DNA of 64,000 nt from CAZLIC01 sp964559535 (GTDB lineage: Bacteria; Pseudomonadota; Alphaproteobacteria; Rhodobacterales; Rhodobacteraceae), in NCBI GenBank assembly GCA_964559535.1, contig CAZLIC010000003.1:62001-126000 (forward strand). Direction: 5' to 3'. Shown here in pieces: positions 26,339-35,500 of this stretch. Below the pieces are notes generated by a model. The model made no database searches, was not told the origin of the DNA, and saw only the letters and a program-made list of their open reading frames with translations. The first letter of the stretch is position 1, and the number at the start of each line of letters is the position of its first letter. The position numbers and the translations under genes are program-made.

Positions 26339-27598
26339 TCAGTCCCCCGGCGGCAGGTTTTCCGGCCCGCCCCTGGCACGGCCCAGCCGCAGCAGAAGCC
26401 CGCCCAGCACGCCCGCACCGATGGCCACCGTCAGGTCCACCGCCACGGTCAGTGCAAAGGTCAGCACCAGCAGCACCCGGTCCGGCACCGGCGCCGCCAT
26501 GTAGCCGCGCCACTTGTGCGGCTCGGTCATGTTCCAGGCGGTCAGCACCAGCACCGCGGCCAAAGCGGGCATCGCCATCCGCCCGGCCAGCGGCGCGGCC
26601 ACCTGCATGATCCCCAGGATCACCACGGCATGCACCAGCCCCGCCACCGGCGTCCGCCCCCCGGCGCGCACATTCGTGGCCGTCCGCGCAATCGCCCCGG
26701 TGGCCGGCAACCCGCCCATCAGCGCCGAGGCGGTGTTGGCCACACCTTGCGACAAGAGTTCCGCATTCGGCCGGTGCGCGCCGCCGATCATCCGGTCGGC
26801 CACCATCGCCGACAGCAGCGACTCGATTCCCGCAAGGAACGCGATGGTGATGACGCTGGGCAGCAGCGCCACCACCTTCGCTGGCGAAATGTCGGGCAAG
26901 GCGGGCGCGGGCAGCGATGTGGGCAATTCGCCATAGCGCGCCGCCACCGTTGCCACATCGGGCAGCACCGCCGCCAGCACCGACCCCAGCGCCACCGCCA
27001 CCACCAGCCCCGGCCATTTCGGCGCGGCACGGCGGAACGCCACGATCATCACCACCGTCGCAAGACCCACCACCACCGCGGGCCATTGCACCGTGCCACG
27101 TGCCGCCCAAAGGTCGGGCAGCTTGTGCAGCACGTCGGCATGCTCTCCGGGAACCGTCATCCCGAAGAAGTCCTTGATCTGGCTGGAGGCGATGATGATG
27201 CCGATGCCGATGGTGAAGCCGTTCACCACCGCTTCGGGCACGAAGGCCGCCAGCCGCCCCGCCCGCAGGAACCCGGCCACGATCAGCACCAGCCCGGCCA
27301 GAAACGTGGCCGTCACCAGCCCCGAATAGCCGTGCACCGCCACGATGCCCGCAACCACCACGATGAACGCGCCGGTCGGCCCGCCGATCTGCACCCGGCT
27401 GCCGCCCAGCGCCGAAATCAGGAACCCGCCGACAATCGCCGTCACCAGCCCCTGCGCCGGGGTGGCGCCGCTGGCAATGGCAATGGCGATGGACAGCGGA
27501 ATGGCCACCATCGCCACCGAAATGCCCGCAAGCACATCGGCGATGGCCTGCGCCCGGCCATAGGTGCGCAGCGTTGTGAGAATCTTCGGTGTCAGCAT
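26339..27598 (-). CDS. SulP-family anion transporter without STAS domain
   Basis: A 419-residue polytopic membrane protein. It has the SulP opening ADVLAGISVAMVAIPLSIAIAIASGATPAQGL, the conserved IGGPTGAFIVVVAGIV segment and AGIESLLSAMVADRMIGGAHRPNAEL. It stops shortly after the last transmembrane helices (GVLGGLLLRLGRARG), so the cytoplasmic STAS domain of most SulP proteins is absent. The substrate may be sulfate, bicarbonate or another anion. It is divergent from mreB across a 195-bp gap. Confidence 0.88.
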   Translation of the reverse strand: MLTPKILTTLRTYGRAQAIADVLAGISVAMVAIPLSIAIAIASGATPAQGLVTAIVGGFLISALGGSRVQIGGPTGAFIVVVAGIVAVHGYSGLVTATFLAGLVLIVAGFLRAGRLAAFVPEAVVNGFTIGIGIIIASSQIKDFFGMTVPGEHADVLHKLPDLWAARGTVQWPAVVVGLATVVMIVAFRRAAPKWPGLVVAVALGSVLAAVLPDVATVAARYGELPTSLPAPALPDISPAKVVALLPSVITIAFLAGIESLLSAMVADRMIGGAHRPNAELLSQGVANTASALMGGLPATGAIARTATNVRAGGRTPVAGLVHAVVILGIMQVAAPLAGRMAMPALAAVLVLTAWNMTEPHKWRGYMAAPVPDRVLLVLTFALTVAVDLTVAIGAGVLGGLLLRLGRARGGPENLPPGD

Positions 27599-27703
27599 GT
27601 CATTCGGAGGGCGCGGAGGCGGTCGGAATGCGGGCCGTCACGCGGCCGCAACACAACTCCTTGTGTCCCTGCGCGTCAAGCTGCCAGCACCGCTGCCCAT
27701 GCC

Positions 27704-27732
27704 CTTTCCCCCGCGGTCCCGGCTGCTATAAG
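27704..27732 (+). promoter_or_regulatory. Candidate sigma-70 promoter for mreB operon
   Basis: CTTTCC and TATAAG are separated by 17 bp and lie about 60 bp before the mreB start codon, in a region otherwise very GC-rich. The -35 match is weak. This is a pattern match only. Confidence 0.35.
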
Positions 27733-27793
27733 CCGCGGTTGCTGACGCCTGCCCCGAGTCGCGGGCATGATGCGTTTGCAAGAAAGGTAAGAA

Positions 27794-28831
27794 ATGGCAG
27801 CTTGGGGCGGTCTTTTCGCGTCAGACATGGCTATCGACCTTGGGACCGCGAACACCCTGGTGTACGTGCGCGGCAAGGGCATCGTGCTGAACGAACCTTC
27901 TGTCGTGGCCTACCACGTGAAGGACGGCAAGAAGCAGGTGCTGGCCGTGGGCGAGGATGCCAAGCTGATGCTGGGCCGCACACCCGGCAGCATCGAGGCC
28001 ATCCGGCCCATGCGCGACGGCGTCATTGCCGACTTCGACACCGCGGAAGAAATGATCAAGCATTTCATCCGCAAGGTGCACAAGCGCACGACCTTCTCGA
28101 AGCCCAAGATCATCGTCTGCGTGCCCTACGGGGCCACGCCGGTGGAAAAGCGCGCCATCCGCCAGTCGGTGCTGTCGGCCGGGGCCCGGCGGGCGGGCCT
28201 TATTGCCGAACCCATCGCCGCCGCCATCGGCGCCGGCATGCCCATCACCGACCCCACCGGCAACATGGTGGTCGACATCGGCGGCGGCACCACCGAGGTC
28301 GCGGTGCTGTCGCTGGGTGACATCGTCTATGCCCGTTCCGTCCGCGTCGGCGGTGACCGCATGGATGAAGCCATCGTGAACTATCTGCGCCGCCACCAGA
28401 ACCTTCTGATCGGCGAATCCACCGCCGAGCGAATCAAGACCAGCATCGGCACCGCCCGCATGCCCGATGACGGTCGCGGCCAGGCGCTGCACATCCGCGG
28501 GCGCGACCTTCTGAACGGCGTGCCCAAGGAAACCGAGATCAACCAGGCCCAGGTGGCCGAGGCGCTGGCCGAACCCGTCCAGCAGATCTGCGACGCAGTG
28601 ATGCAGGCGCTGGAAGCCACCCCGCCTGACCTTGCGGCCGACATCGTGGACCGCGGCGTCATGCTGACCGGCGGGGGCGCGCTCTTGGGCGACCTCGACC
28701 TCAGCTTGCGCGAACAGACCGGCCTGTCCATTTCGGTGGCCAACGAATCGCTGAATTGTGTTGCGCTGGGTACCGGCAAGGCGCTGGAATACGAAAAACA
28801 GCTGCGGCATGTGATCGACTACGACAGCTGA
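27794..28831 (+). CDS. mreB: Rod-shape determining protein MreB
   Basis: A 345-residue bacterial actin. Phosphate-binding loops IDLGTANTLVYVRGKG and VVDIGGGTTEVAVLSLGD are present, with adenosine contacts VMLTGGGALLGDLD. It polymerises under the membrane and positions the elongation machinery. It is first in the order mreB-mreC-mreD-mrdA-rodA. The start ATG follows AGAAAGGTAAGAA. Confidence 0.97.
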   Translation: MAAWGGLFASDMAIDLGTANTLVYVRGKGIVLNEPSVVAYHVKDGKKQVLAVGEDAKLMLGRTPGSIEAIRPMRDGVIADFDTAEEMIKHFIRKVHKRTTFSKPKIIVCVPYGATPVEKRAIRQSVLSAGARRAGLIAEPIAAAIGAGMPITDPTGNMVVDIGGGTTEVAVLSLGDIVYARSVRVGGDRMDEAIVNYLRRHQNLLIGESTAERIKTSIGTARMPDDGRGQALHIRGRDLLNGVPKETEINQAQVAEALAEPVQQICDAVMQALEATPPDLAADIVDRGVMLTGGGALLGDLDLSLREQTGLSISVANESLNCVALGTGKALEYEKQLRHVIDYDS

Positions 28832-28862
28832 CCCTGCGGGGGCCAAGAACGGGGCCAGACGC

Positions 28863-29855
28863 TTGGCAAGGAACACCGCATCACCCGAGGACTTCGCCCG
28901 CCCCGTACGGCGCATCCTGGTGGGTGTGCTGGTCGTGGTCCTGCTGGCGCTGTTCCTTCTGTGGCGCATCGACAGCCCGCGGGTGGAACGCATCCGCACC
29001 GCGCTGGTCGATGCCGTGGTGCCCAGCATGGACTGGGCCTTGGTGCCGGTGACCAAGGTCATGAACATGCTGGACGACTTCCAGTCCTACGCGCGCATCC
29101 ACGAACAGAACCAGGAACTGAAGCGCGAACTGCAGCAGATGAAGGCGTGGAAAGAGGCCGCACTTCAGCTGGAACAGAAGAACGCCCGCCTGATGGACCT
29201 GAACCAGGTCCGGCTTGACCCGCGTCTGACGCATGTGTCGGGCGTGGTGCTGGCCGATGCGGGCTCGCCCTTCCGCCAGTCGGTGCTGTTGAACGTGGGC
29301 CTGCGCGATGGCATCCGCGATGGCTGGGCAACGATGGACGGCATCGGCCTGGTGGGCCGCATTGCCGGGGTCGGCAGCCGCACCAGCCGGGTGATCCTGC
29401 TGACGGACACCAACAGCCGCGTCCCCGTCACCATCCTGCCTTCGGGGCAGAAGGCGCTTTTGTCCGGCGACAACACGCCTGCCCCGCTGCTGGAATTCAT
29501 CGAGGTCCCCGACCTTGTCCGCCCCGGCGATCAGGTGGTCACCTCGGGCGACGGCGTGGTTTTCCCGGCCGACCTTCTGGTGGGGTCCGTGGCGAAGGGC
29601 ACCGACGGGCGGCCGCGGGTGCGGCTGGCGGCCGATTACGAACGGCTGGAATTCCTGCGCGTGCTGCGCAGCCACGAAATCGAGCCCATCACCGACCCTG
29701 CCGGGCTGATCGCCCCGCCCGTCACCGCCGCCCCGGTGACCGACGCCGAAACCGACCCCGCCGCAGGCGCAACCCCCGCTTCGCCCACACCATCAGGCGA
29801 CGCCGCCGAAGACCCACCATCGCCGCTGGCCGAAGGGCAGGCCGCCGGTGATTGA
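28863..29855 (+). CDS. mreC: Rod-shape determining protein MreC
   Basis: A 330-residue protein with a single N-terminal transmembrane helix (RRILVGVLVVVLLALFLLWRI). A periplasmic coiled coil follows (IHEQNQELKRELQQMKAWKEAALQLEQKNARL around residues 79-110), then the MreC beta domain (GVVLADAGSPFRQSVLLNVGLRDGI). The last 50 residues are a Pro/Ala-rich tail. The only start in reach is a TTG at 28863. The 3' end overlaps mreD by 8 bp. MreC links the periplasmic PBP2 to MreB and MreD. Confidence 0.94.
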   Translation: MARNTASPEDFARPVRRILVGVLVVVLLALFLLWRIDSPRVERIRTALVDAVVPSMDWALVPVTKVMNMLDDFQSYARIHEQNQELKRELQQMKAWKEAALQLEQKNARLMDLNQVRLDPRLTHVSGVVLADAGSPFRQSVLLNVGLRDGIRDGWATMDGIGLVGRIAGVGSRTSRVILLTDTNSRVPVTILPSGQKALLSGDNTPAPLLEFIEVPDLVRPGDQVVTSGDGVVFPADLLVGSVAKGTDGRPRVRLAADYERLEFLRVLRSHEIEPITDPAGLIAPPVTAAPVTDAETDPAAGATPASPTPSGDAAEDPPSPLAEGQAAGD

Positions 29856-30387
29856 CCCCGCCGCCGCCCAGCTCTGGACCTATCGCGCCGCCTTCGTGGG
29901 CCTGGCCGCACTGGTGCTGTTCGTCCGCATCCTGCCGCTGGGCGGCACCGCCGGCGGCTTTCCCGGCCCCGACCTGATGCTGTGTCTCTCGCTGGCCTGG
30001 GTGTCGCGCCGCCCCGACTTCCTGCCTGCCCTGCTGATTGCCGCCGTGGTGCTGGCCGAGGACCTCCTCCTCATGCGCCCGCCCGGCCTGTGGGCCGCAC
30101 TGGTGGTGCTGGCCACCGAATTCCTGCGCGGCCGTGCTGCACTGACGCGCCAGCTGGGGTTTCTGGCAGAATGGTTCCTGGTGGCCGTGGTGATGTTCGC
30201 CATGCTGGTGGCCTACCGGCTTGTGATGGCCCTGGCCTTCCTAGACCAGCCCGGTTTCGGCTATGCTTTCGCGCAGACGGTGATGTCGGCCCTGTTCTAT
30301 CCGCTGGTGGCGGGCGGGCTGCAGGTGGCCCTGGGCCTGCGCAAGCCACTGACCGGCGAGGTTGACGCCTTCGGGAGACGGCTGTGA
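29848..30387 (+). CDS. mreD: Rod-shape determining protein MreD
   Basis: A 179-residue hydrophobic protein with about five transmembrane segments. It starts at a GTG that lies inside the end of mreC and ends overlapping the mrdA start (GTGA). Sequence conservation in MreD is low; identification rests on hydropathy, length and position between mreC and the PBP2 gene. Confidence 0.9.
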   Translation: MIDPAAAQLWTYRAAFVGLAALVLFVRILPLGGTAGGFPGPDLMLCLSLAWVSRRPDFLPALLIAAVVLAEDLLLMRPPGLWAALVVLATEFLRGRAALTRQLGFLAEWFLVAVVMFAMLVAYRLVMALAFLDQPGFGYAFAQTVMSALFYPLVAGGLQVALGLRKPLTGEVDAFGRRL

Positions 30388-32324
30388 GACGAACGCCCCG
30401 CGACACCGAGGAAACCGCCCGCCGCGTGAACCGCCGCGCGCTGCTGATGGGCGGCGCCATGGCCGCCTTCGTGGCCGTGCTGGGCACCCGCATGCGGTAC
30501 CTTCAAATCGAGAAGGCCGACGAATTCCGCCTGCTGGCCGAAGACAACCGCGTGTCGATCCGCCTCATCCCCCCCGCCCGCGGCCTGATCCAGGACCGCA
30601 ACGGAAAACTGATCGCGGGCAACGAACAGAACTACCGCGTGGTCATCAACCGCGAAGACACCACCGACGCGCAGGACGTGCTGCACCGCATCGCCGCCAT
30701 CATGCCGCTGACGCCCGCCGATTTCGAAACCGCGCTGAAAGAGGCGAAACGCCGCAGCCCCCAGCCCATCGTGGTGGCAGACCGCCTGCCGTGGGACGAG
30801 GTGTCGAAGATCGCGCTGAACGCCCCCGCCCTGCCCGGCGTCACGCCCGAGGTCGGCCTGTCGCGGCTTTATCCGCGCGACAGCGACTTTGCGCATGTGG
30901 TGGGCTATGTCGGCCCGGTCTCCGAGAAAGACCTTGCGGGCCTGCAGGACCCCGACCCACTGTTGACGACCCCCGATTTCCAGATCGGCAAGGTCGGAAC
31001 CGAGCGCTGGATGGAGGACGCCCTGCGCGGCACCGCCGGCCACCGCCGCGTCGAGGTGAACGTGACAGGCCGCGTGATGCGCGAACTTGACCGGCAGGAA
31101 GGCACGGCCGGCCGCGACATCCGCCTGACCATCGACGCCGACGTGCAGAACTACGTGCAAGCCCGGCTGGGCGAAGAAAGCGCCGCCTGCGTGGTGATCG
31201 ACGTCACCAACGGCGACCTCGTGGCCTGCGTATCCTCGCCCTCGTTCGACCCCAACCTCTTTGTCCGCGGCATCTCGCAAACCGACTACGACCTGCTGAC
31301 AGAACACGACCACCGCCCGCTGGCCAACAAGGCCGTGCAGGGCGCCTACCCGCCAGGGTCCACCTTCAAGATGGTCACGGCACTGGCGGCCCTTGCCTCG
31401 GGCGCCATCGCCCCCAGCGTCGCCGTGCGCTGCCCCGGGCTCTACGAAGTCGGCGGGCGCCGCTTCCACTGCTGGAAACGCGGTGGGCACGGTACGGTCG
31501 GGCTGGAACGCTCGCTGTCGGAAAGCTGCGACGTGTTCTACTACGATATCGCCCTGAAGGCAGGCATCGACGCCATCGCCGAAATGGGCCGCAAGCTGGG
31601 CCTGGGCCAGCGCCACGACCTGCCGATGTCGGCCATCACCGACGGCATCATGCCCAACAAGGCGTGGAAGGCGGAACGCCACAAGCAGGACTGGCGCATC
31701 GGCGACACCGTCAACGCCTCGATCGGGCAGGGCTACGTGCTCACCTCGCCGCTGCAGCTGGCGGTGATGACGGCGCGCATCGCCACCGGCCGCGCGGTGG
31801 CGCCGCGGCTGATCCACATGATCGACAACAAGCCGGTCGAAGTGCCCGAAGCCCCCGACCTGGGGATCGACCCCGAACACCTGCGGCTGGTGCGCGAAGG
31901 CATGAACGCCGTGGTCAACGGCGCCCACGGCACCGCCAAGGGCAGCCGCATCGTGGACGAGACGCTGCAGATGGCGGGCAAGACCGGCACCAGCCAGGTG
32001 CGCAACATCAGCGCCGCCGAACGCGCCCGCGGCGTGGTGTCGAATGACCAGCTGCCGTGGAACCGCCGCGACCACGCGCTGTTCGTGGGCTATGCGCCCT
32101 ACGACCGCCCGAAGTACGCCGTGGCGGTGGTGGTGGAACACGGCGGCGGCGGCTCCACCGCGGCCGCCCCCATCGCCCGCGATGCCATCCTGCGCGCCCT
32201 GACCGGCGGCATCCCGCCCTTGTCGGCCTATCCGTCATCGCAGCGCAACCGGATTGAATCGATGCACAAGGAACTGCCCCTGCGCCCGCCCCAGGGCGGC
32301 CCCCCCACGCTGACGCGGGCCTAG
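30384..32324 (+). CDS. mrdA: Penicillin-binding protein 2, elongation transpeptidase
   Basis: A 646-residue class B PBP. One N-terminal membrane helix (RALLMGGAMAAFVAVLGTRM) is followed by the dimerisation/pedestal domain and the transpeptidase: PPGSTFKM with nucleophile S326, SESCDVFYYD and MAGKTGTSQ with K533. It cross-links new peptidoglycan with the glycosyltransferase RodA, encoded next. The GTG start overlaps mreD by 4 bp. Residues 590-646 form a proline-rich C-terminal tail. Confidence 0.96.
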   Translation: MRRTPRDTEETARRVNRRALLMGGAMAAFVAVLGTRMRYLQIEKADEFRLLAEDNRVSIRLIPPARGLIQDRNGKLIAGNEQNYRVVINREDTTDAQDVLHRIAAIMPLTPADFETALKEAKRRSPQPIVVADRLPWDEVSKIALNAPALPGVTPEVGLSRLYPRDSDFAHVVGYVGPVSEKDLAGLQDPDPLLTTPDFQIGKVGTERWMEDALRGTAGHRRVEVNVTGRVMRELDRQEGTAGRDIRLTIDADVQNYVQARLGEESAACVVIDVTNGDLVACVSSPSFDPNLFVRGISQTDYDLLTEHDHRPLANKAVQGAYPPGSTFKMVTALAALASGAIAPSVAVRCPGLYEVGGRRFHCWKRGGHGTVGLERSLSESCDVFYYDIALKAGIDAIAEMGRKLGLGQRHDLPMSAITDGIMPNKAWKAERHKQDWRIGDTVNASIGQGYVLTSPLQLAVMTARIATGRAVAPRLIHMIDNKPVEVPEAPDLGIDPEHLRLVREGMNAVVNGAHGTAKGSRIVDETLQMAGKTGTSQVRNISAAERARGVVSNDQLPWNRRDHALFVGYAPYDRPKYAVAVVVEHGGGGSTAAAPIARDAILRALTGGIPPLSAYPSSQRNRIESMHKELPLRPPQGGPPTLTRA

Positions 32325-32334
32325 GGGTGCGCGC

Positions 32335-33474
32335 ATGAGTTTCCTCGAATACCGCGTGAAGACCGTGCCCACGGGCCTGTCCAAGGTCCTGTACGTGAAC
32401 TGGGCCATCGTGGTGCTGCTCATCGCCGTCGCCTCGGTCGGCTTCCTGATGCTCTACTCGGTCGCGGGGGGCCGGCTGGAAACCTGGGCCATGCCCCAGA
32501 TGATCCGCTTTGCCGCAGGCCTTGTCATCATGTTCGCGGTTGCCTTCACCCCCATCTGGGTCTGGCGCGGCCTGTCGGGCATCGCCTACGTGCTGTGCCT
32601 GATCCTGCTGGTGGCGGTCGAATTCGTGGGCTCGGTGGGCATGGGCGCACAGCGCTGGCTGGAAATCGGCCCGCTGGTGATCCAGCCCTCCGAGATGATG
32701 AAGTTCGCGCTGGTGATGATGCTGGCCGCCTACTACGACTGGCTCGATACCCGCCGCACCTCGCGCCCCCTGTGGGTGCTTCTGCCCGTGGTCATCATCG
32801 TCATCCCCACCATCCTCGTGCTCATGCAGCCCAACCTCGGCACCGCGCTGATGCTGCTCATGGGCGGCGGCATGGTGATGTTCCTGGCGGGCGTGTCGGT
32901 GTGGTACTTCCTTGTGGTCATCGGCCTGGGCGCGGGCGCCGTTGCCGGCGTCTTCGCCTTTCGCGGCACGCCCTGGCAGTTCCTGCACGACTACCAGTAC
33001 CGCCGCATCGACACCTTCCTGGATCCCACCGCCGACCCGCTGGGTGCGGGCTACAACATCATCCAGGCCAAGATCGCGCTGGGCTCGGGCGGCTGGACGG
33101 GGCGGGGCTTCATGCAGGGCACCCAGTCGCGGCTGAACTTCCTGCCCGAAAAGCACACCGACTTCATCTTCACGACCCTGGCCGAGGAATTCGGCTTTGT
33201 CGGCGCCTTCTCGCTGCTCATCCTCTACGCCCTGCTCATCGCCTTCTGCGTGGCTTCGGCCATCCAGAACCGCGACCGCTTCTCGCAACTGCTGATCCTC
33301 GGCATCGCCGCCAACTTCTTCTTCTACCTGGCCATCAACCTGTCCATGGTCATGGGCATGGCGCCGGTGGTGGGCATTCCGCTGCCCTTCCTGTCCTGGG
33401 GCGGCTCGGCCATGCTGGTGATGCTCGCGGCCTTCGGGCTGGTGCAAAGCGCCCACATCCACCGCGCCCGATGA
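32335..33474 (+). CDS. rodA: Peptidoglycan glycosyltransferase RodA (SEDS family)
   Basis: A 379-residue SEDS protein with about ten transmembrane helices. Typical motifs are GAQRWLEIGPLVIQPSEMMK, MQPNLGTALMLL, GAGYNIIQAKIALGSGGWTGRGF and LPEKHTDFIFTTLAEEFGF. It polymerises glycan strands for elongation together with PBP2. The gene starts 10 bp after mrdA. Its stop overlaps the next start by 4 bp. Confidence 0.96.
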   Translation: MSFLEYRVKTVPTGLSKVLYVNWAIVVLLIAVASVGFLMLYSVAGGRLETWAMPQMIRFAAGLVIMFAVAFTPIWVWRGLSGIAYVLCLILLVAVEFVGSVGMGAQRWLEIGPLVIQPSEMMKFALVMMLAAYYDWLDTRRTSRPLWVLLPVVIIVIPTILVLMQPNLGTALMLLMGGGMVMFLAGVSVWYFLVVIGLGAGAVAGVFAFRGTPWQFLHDYQYRRIDTFLDPTADPLGAGYNIIQAKIALGSGGWTGRGFMQGTQSRLNFLPEKHTDFIFTTLAEEFGFVGAFSLLILYALLIAFCVASAIQNRDRFSQLLILGIAANFFFYLAINLSMVMGMAPVVGIPLPFLSWGGSAMLVMLAAFGLVQSAHIHRAR

Positions 33475-34085
33475 TCCGCCGCCACGCCCGGTTCCTGATC
33501 GCGCTGGGCGCCGGGGTGGCCGTGCTGGCGGCCACCATGGCAACAGGGCTGCCCGCCACCCGCGCCATCCTGCCCGCCACCGACGCGCTGTTTCTGTGCT
33601 ATCTTGCGCTGTGCATCCCGCTGGCCGGGCTTGCCCCCGATGCCCTGCGCCGCCGCGCCGCCGATGCCGACGAAGGCGCGGGGCTGATCTTCCTCTTGGC
33701 CGCGCTGGCCATCGGCAGCAGCCTTTGGGCCATCTTCCTTGCGCTCAACCGCAGCGACACGGGGGCCATGGAAACGGCACTGGCACTGGCCGCGCTGCCA
33801 TTGGGCTGGGCCACGCTCAACACGCTGGCCGCGCTGCACTACGCCCACCTCTACTACACGCCGGCCCAGGGTGCCGACCACGGCGGGCTGGCGTTTCCCG
33901 GCGCGCAGGAACCTGACGCAACCGATTTCCTGTACTTCGCCTTTACCGTGGGCATGACGGCCCAGGTGTCCGACGTGACGGTCACTTCGTCGCGGATGCG
34001 CCGCGCAGTGCTGGTGCACGGCATCGCGGCCTTCACCACCAACACGGTCATCCTGGCCCTTGCCGTGAACGCCGCCGCCGGGTGA
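33471..34085 (+). CDS. DUF1345 family membrane protein
   Basis: A 204-residue hydrophobic protein that matches the DUF1345 pattern: paired helices at the start, then HYAHLYYTPAQGADHGGLAFPG and DFLYFAFTVGMTAQVSDVTVTSSRMRRAVLVHG near the C-terminus. Its ATG overlaps the rodA stop (ATGA), making it the last gene of the rod-shape operon here. Function unknown. Confidence 0.88.
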   Translation: MIRRHARFLIALGAGVAVLAATMATGLPATRAILPATDALFLCYLALCIPLAGLAPDALRRRAADADEGAGLIFLLAALAIGSSLWAIFLALNRSDTGAMETALALAALPLGWATLNTLAALHYAHLYYTPAQGADHGGLAFPGAQEPDATDFLYFAFTVGMTAQVSDVTVTSSRMRRAVLVHGIAAFTTNTVILALAVNAAAG

Positions 34086-34108
34086 CACCACACGTGGGGC
34101 GTTCCTGG

Positions 34109-34171
34109 GTAAACGCGCGCCCGCAACCCATTGAAATAAAACAAACGCCACATCTGTCCCACCGTGGGACA
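34109..34171 (+). repeat. Composite intergenic element, copy 1
   Basis: The order is a GTAAACGCGCGCCCGCAA block, CCCATTGAAAT (34127-34137) and a perfect 8-1-8 inverted repeat TGTCCCACCGTGGGACA (34155-34171). The same order and the same 29-nt distance between the last two blocks recur at 51.2 and 58.4 kb. This copy lies between the DUF1345 gene and the 2-hydroxyacid dehydrogenase gene, ending 75 bp before the latter's start. I do not know a name for the element. Confidence 0.75.
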
Positions 34172-34246
34172 CGCCGGCATCCCTGTTTACACCCGGTCCT
34201 GCTCCCCCTATCACGGCCCGGTCCCCGCCAGGAAAGGCCGCGCCGC

Positions 34247-35179
34247 ATGCCCGTAAACGTGTTCTTCGCCGCCACCCCGCTGTGGCATCGCTACCGCGAA
34301 CCGCTGACCCGTGCGCTGGCCGAAGCGGGCATCGACGCCGCCCTTTCGGACACCGCGCCCGACCCTTCAATGGCCGACTACATCGTCTACGCCCCCAACG
34401 CGCCCGTCACCGACTTCACCCCCTTCACCCGCGCCCGCGCAGTGCTGAACCTTTGGGCCGGGGTGGAACGCATCGTCGGCAACCCCACGCTGACCATGCC
34501 CTTGTGCCGCATGGTCGATCCGGCCATGACCGAATCGATGACCGAATGGGTCACCGGGCATGTGCTGCGCCACCACCTCGGGCTTGACCGGTTCATCCAC
34601 AACCCCGGCCATCACTGGGACGAACAGCCTCCCCGCTTTGCCCGCGAACGCCCGGTCACCATCCTGGGCTTCGGCGAACTCGGCCAGTCGGCGGCGCGCG
34701 CCCTGTCATACCTGAACTTCCCCGTCACGGGGTGGAGCCGCACGCCCAAACCGGTGCCCGGCCTGCACTGCCTGCACGGCGACGAAGGGCTGGCGCAGGC
34801 GCTGACCACGGCGCAAATCCTGGTGCTGCTGCTGCCGAAAACGCCGCAGACCGAGAACATCCTGAATGCCCGCACGCTGGCCCTGCTGCCGCGCGGCGCG
34901 GTCATCGTGAACCCGGGCCGCGGCCACCTGATTGACGATGCGGCCCTGCTGGCGGCGCTGGACAGCGGGCAGGTGGGCCATGCCACGCTGGATGTGTTCC
35001 GGGTGGAACCCCTACCGCAGGACCACCCCTTCTGGGCACACCCCCGCGTGACGGTTACCCCCCACATCGCGGCCGAAACCAACCCCGTCACGGCCAGCCG
35101 CGTGGTGGCCGAAAACATCCGCCGCGGTCAGGCGGGCCAGCCGTTCCTGCACCAGGTGGACATGGCGCGCGGGTACTGA
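34247..35179 (+). CDS. D-isomer-specific 2-hydroxyacid dehydrogenase (glyoxylate/hydroxypyruvate reductase A-like)
   Basis: A 310-residue NAD(P)-dependent dehydrogenase. The dinucleotide fold GFGELGQSAARAL is around residues 142-154. Active-site regions are VNPGRGHLIDDAALLAAL (Arg in NPGRG), DVFRVEPLPQDHPFW (Glu) and VTPHIAAETNP (His). Overall layout follows GhrA, which reduces glyoxylate and hydroxypyruvate. AGGAAAGG lies upstream of the chosen ATG. Substrate specificity is inferred from family layout. Confidence 0.87.
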   Translation: MPVNVFFAATPLWHRYREPLTRALAEAGIDAALSDTAPDPSMADYIVYAPNAPVTDFTPFTRARAVLNLWAGVERIVGNPTLTMPLCRMVDPAMTESMTEWVTGHVLRHHLGLDRFIHNPGHHWDEQPPRFARERPVTILGFGELGQSAARALSYLNFPVTGWSRTPKPVPGLHCLHGDEGLAQALTTAQILVLLLPKTPQTENILNARTLALLPRGAVIVNPGRGHLIDDAALLAALDSGQVGHATLDVFRVEPLPQDHPFWAHPRVTVTPHIAAETNPVTASRVVAENIRRGQAGQPFLHQVDMARGY

Positions 35180-35188
35180 ACCTGCAGG

Positions 35189-35500
35189 TCAGCCGCAGAC
35201 CGCCTCGGCGGTCGAGCCGAAGTTGCGGTACCGCTCCCAGAACTCGTCGTCGCGCACGCTGTCGGACATGCGCACGCGCTGCGCCTCATCGGGGTCGGTG
35301 AAGAACTTGGCAGCGCGCCGCTGTTCCGAAGACCGCAGCGTCATGTCGGCGGCCTGCTGGATGCAGGCACAGACCGAAGGGTTCGCCGCGCGCCGGTCCG
35401 ACCGGTTGCAGGCGTTCTGAATGGGGCCGGCATGCGCCAGGCTGGCCACCAGGGAAACAGTCAGCGCCACCATGGTGGCCGCCAGAACGGTACGGATCAT
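35189..35500 (-). CDS. Small exported protein of unknown function
   Basis: A 103-residue protein with a clear signal peptide (MIRTVLAATMVALTVSLVASLAHA, cleavage likely after AHA). The mature part is basic with four Cys (ACNRSDRR, SVCACIQQAAD, AEAVCG) and a conserved-looking RAAKFFTDPDEAQRVRMSDS..DEFWERYRNFG core. I recall similar proteins in Rhodobacteraceae, sometimes labelled 'arginine transporter', a label the sequence does not support. GAGG precedes the ATG at good spacing. It is convergent with the hydroxyacid dehydrogenase. Confidence 0.75.
   Translation of the reverse strand: MIRTVLAATMVALTVSLVASLAHAGPIQNACNRSDRRAANPSVCACIQQAADMTLRSSEQRRAAKFFTDPDEAQRVRMSDSVRDDEFWERYRNFGSTAEAVCG

Noticed and set aside
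34155..34171. TGTCCCACCGTGGGACA read as a parS centromere site
   Set aside because: It shares the outer TGT...ACA pattern with parS, but the arms are TCCCAC rather than TTTCAC and there is an extra central base; the other two copies diverge further. parS sites also cluster near the origin, and nothing here points to that.
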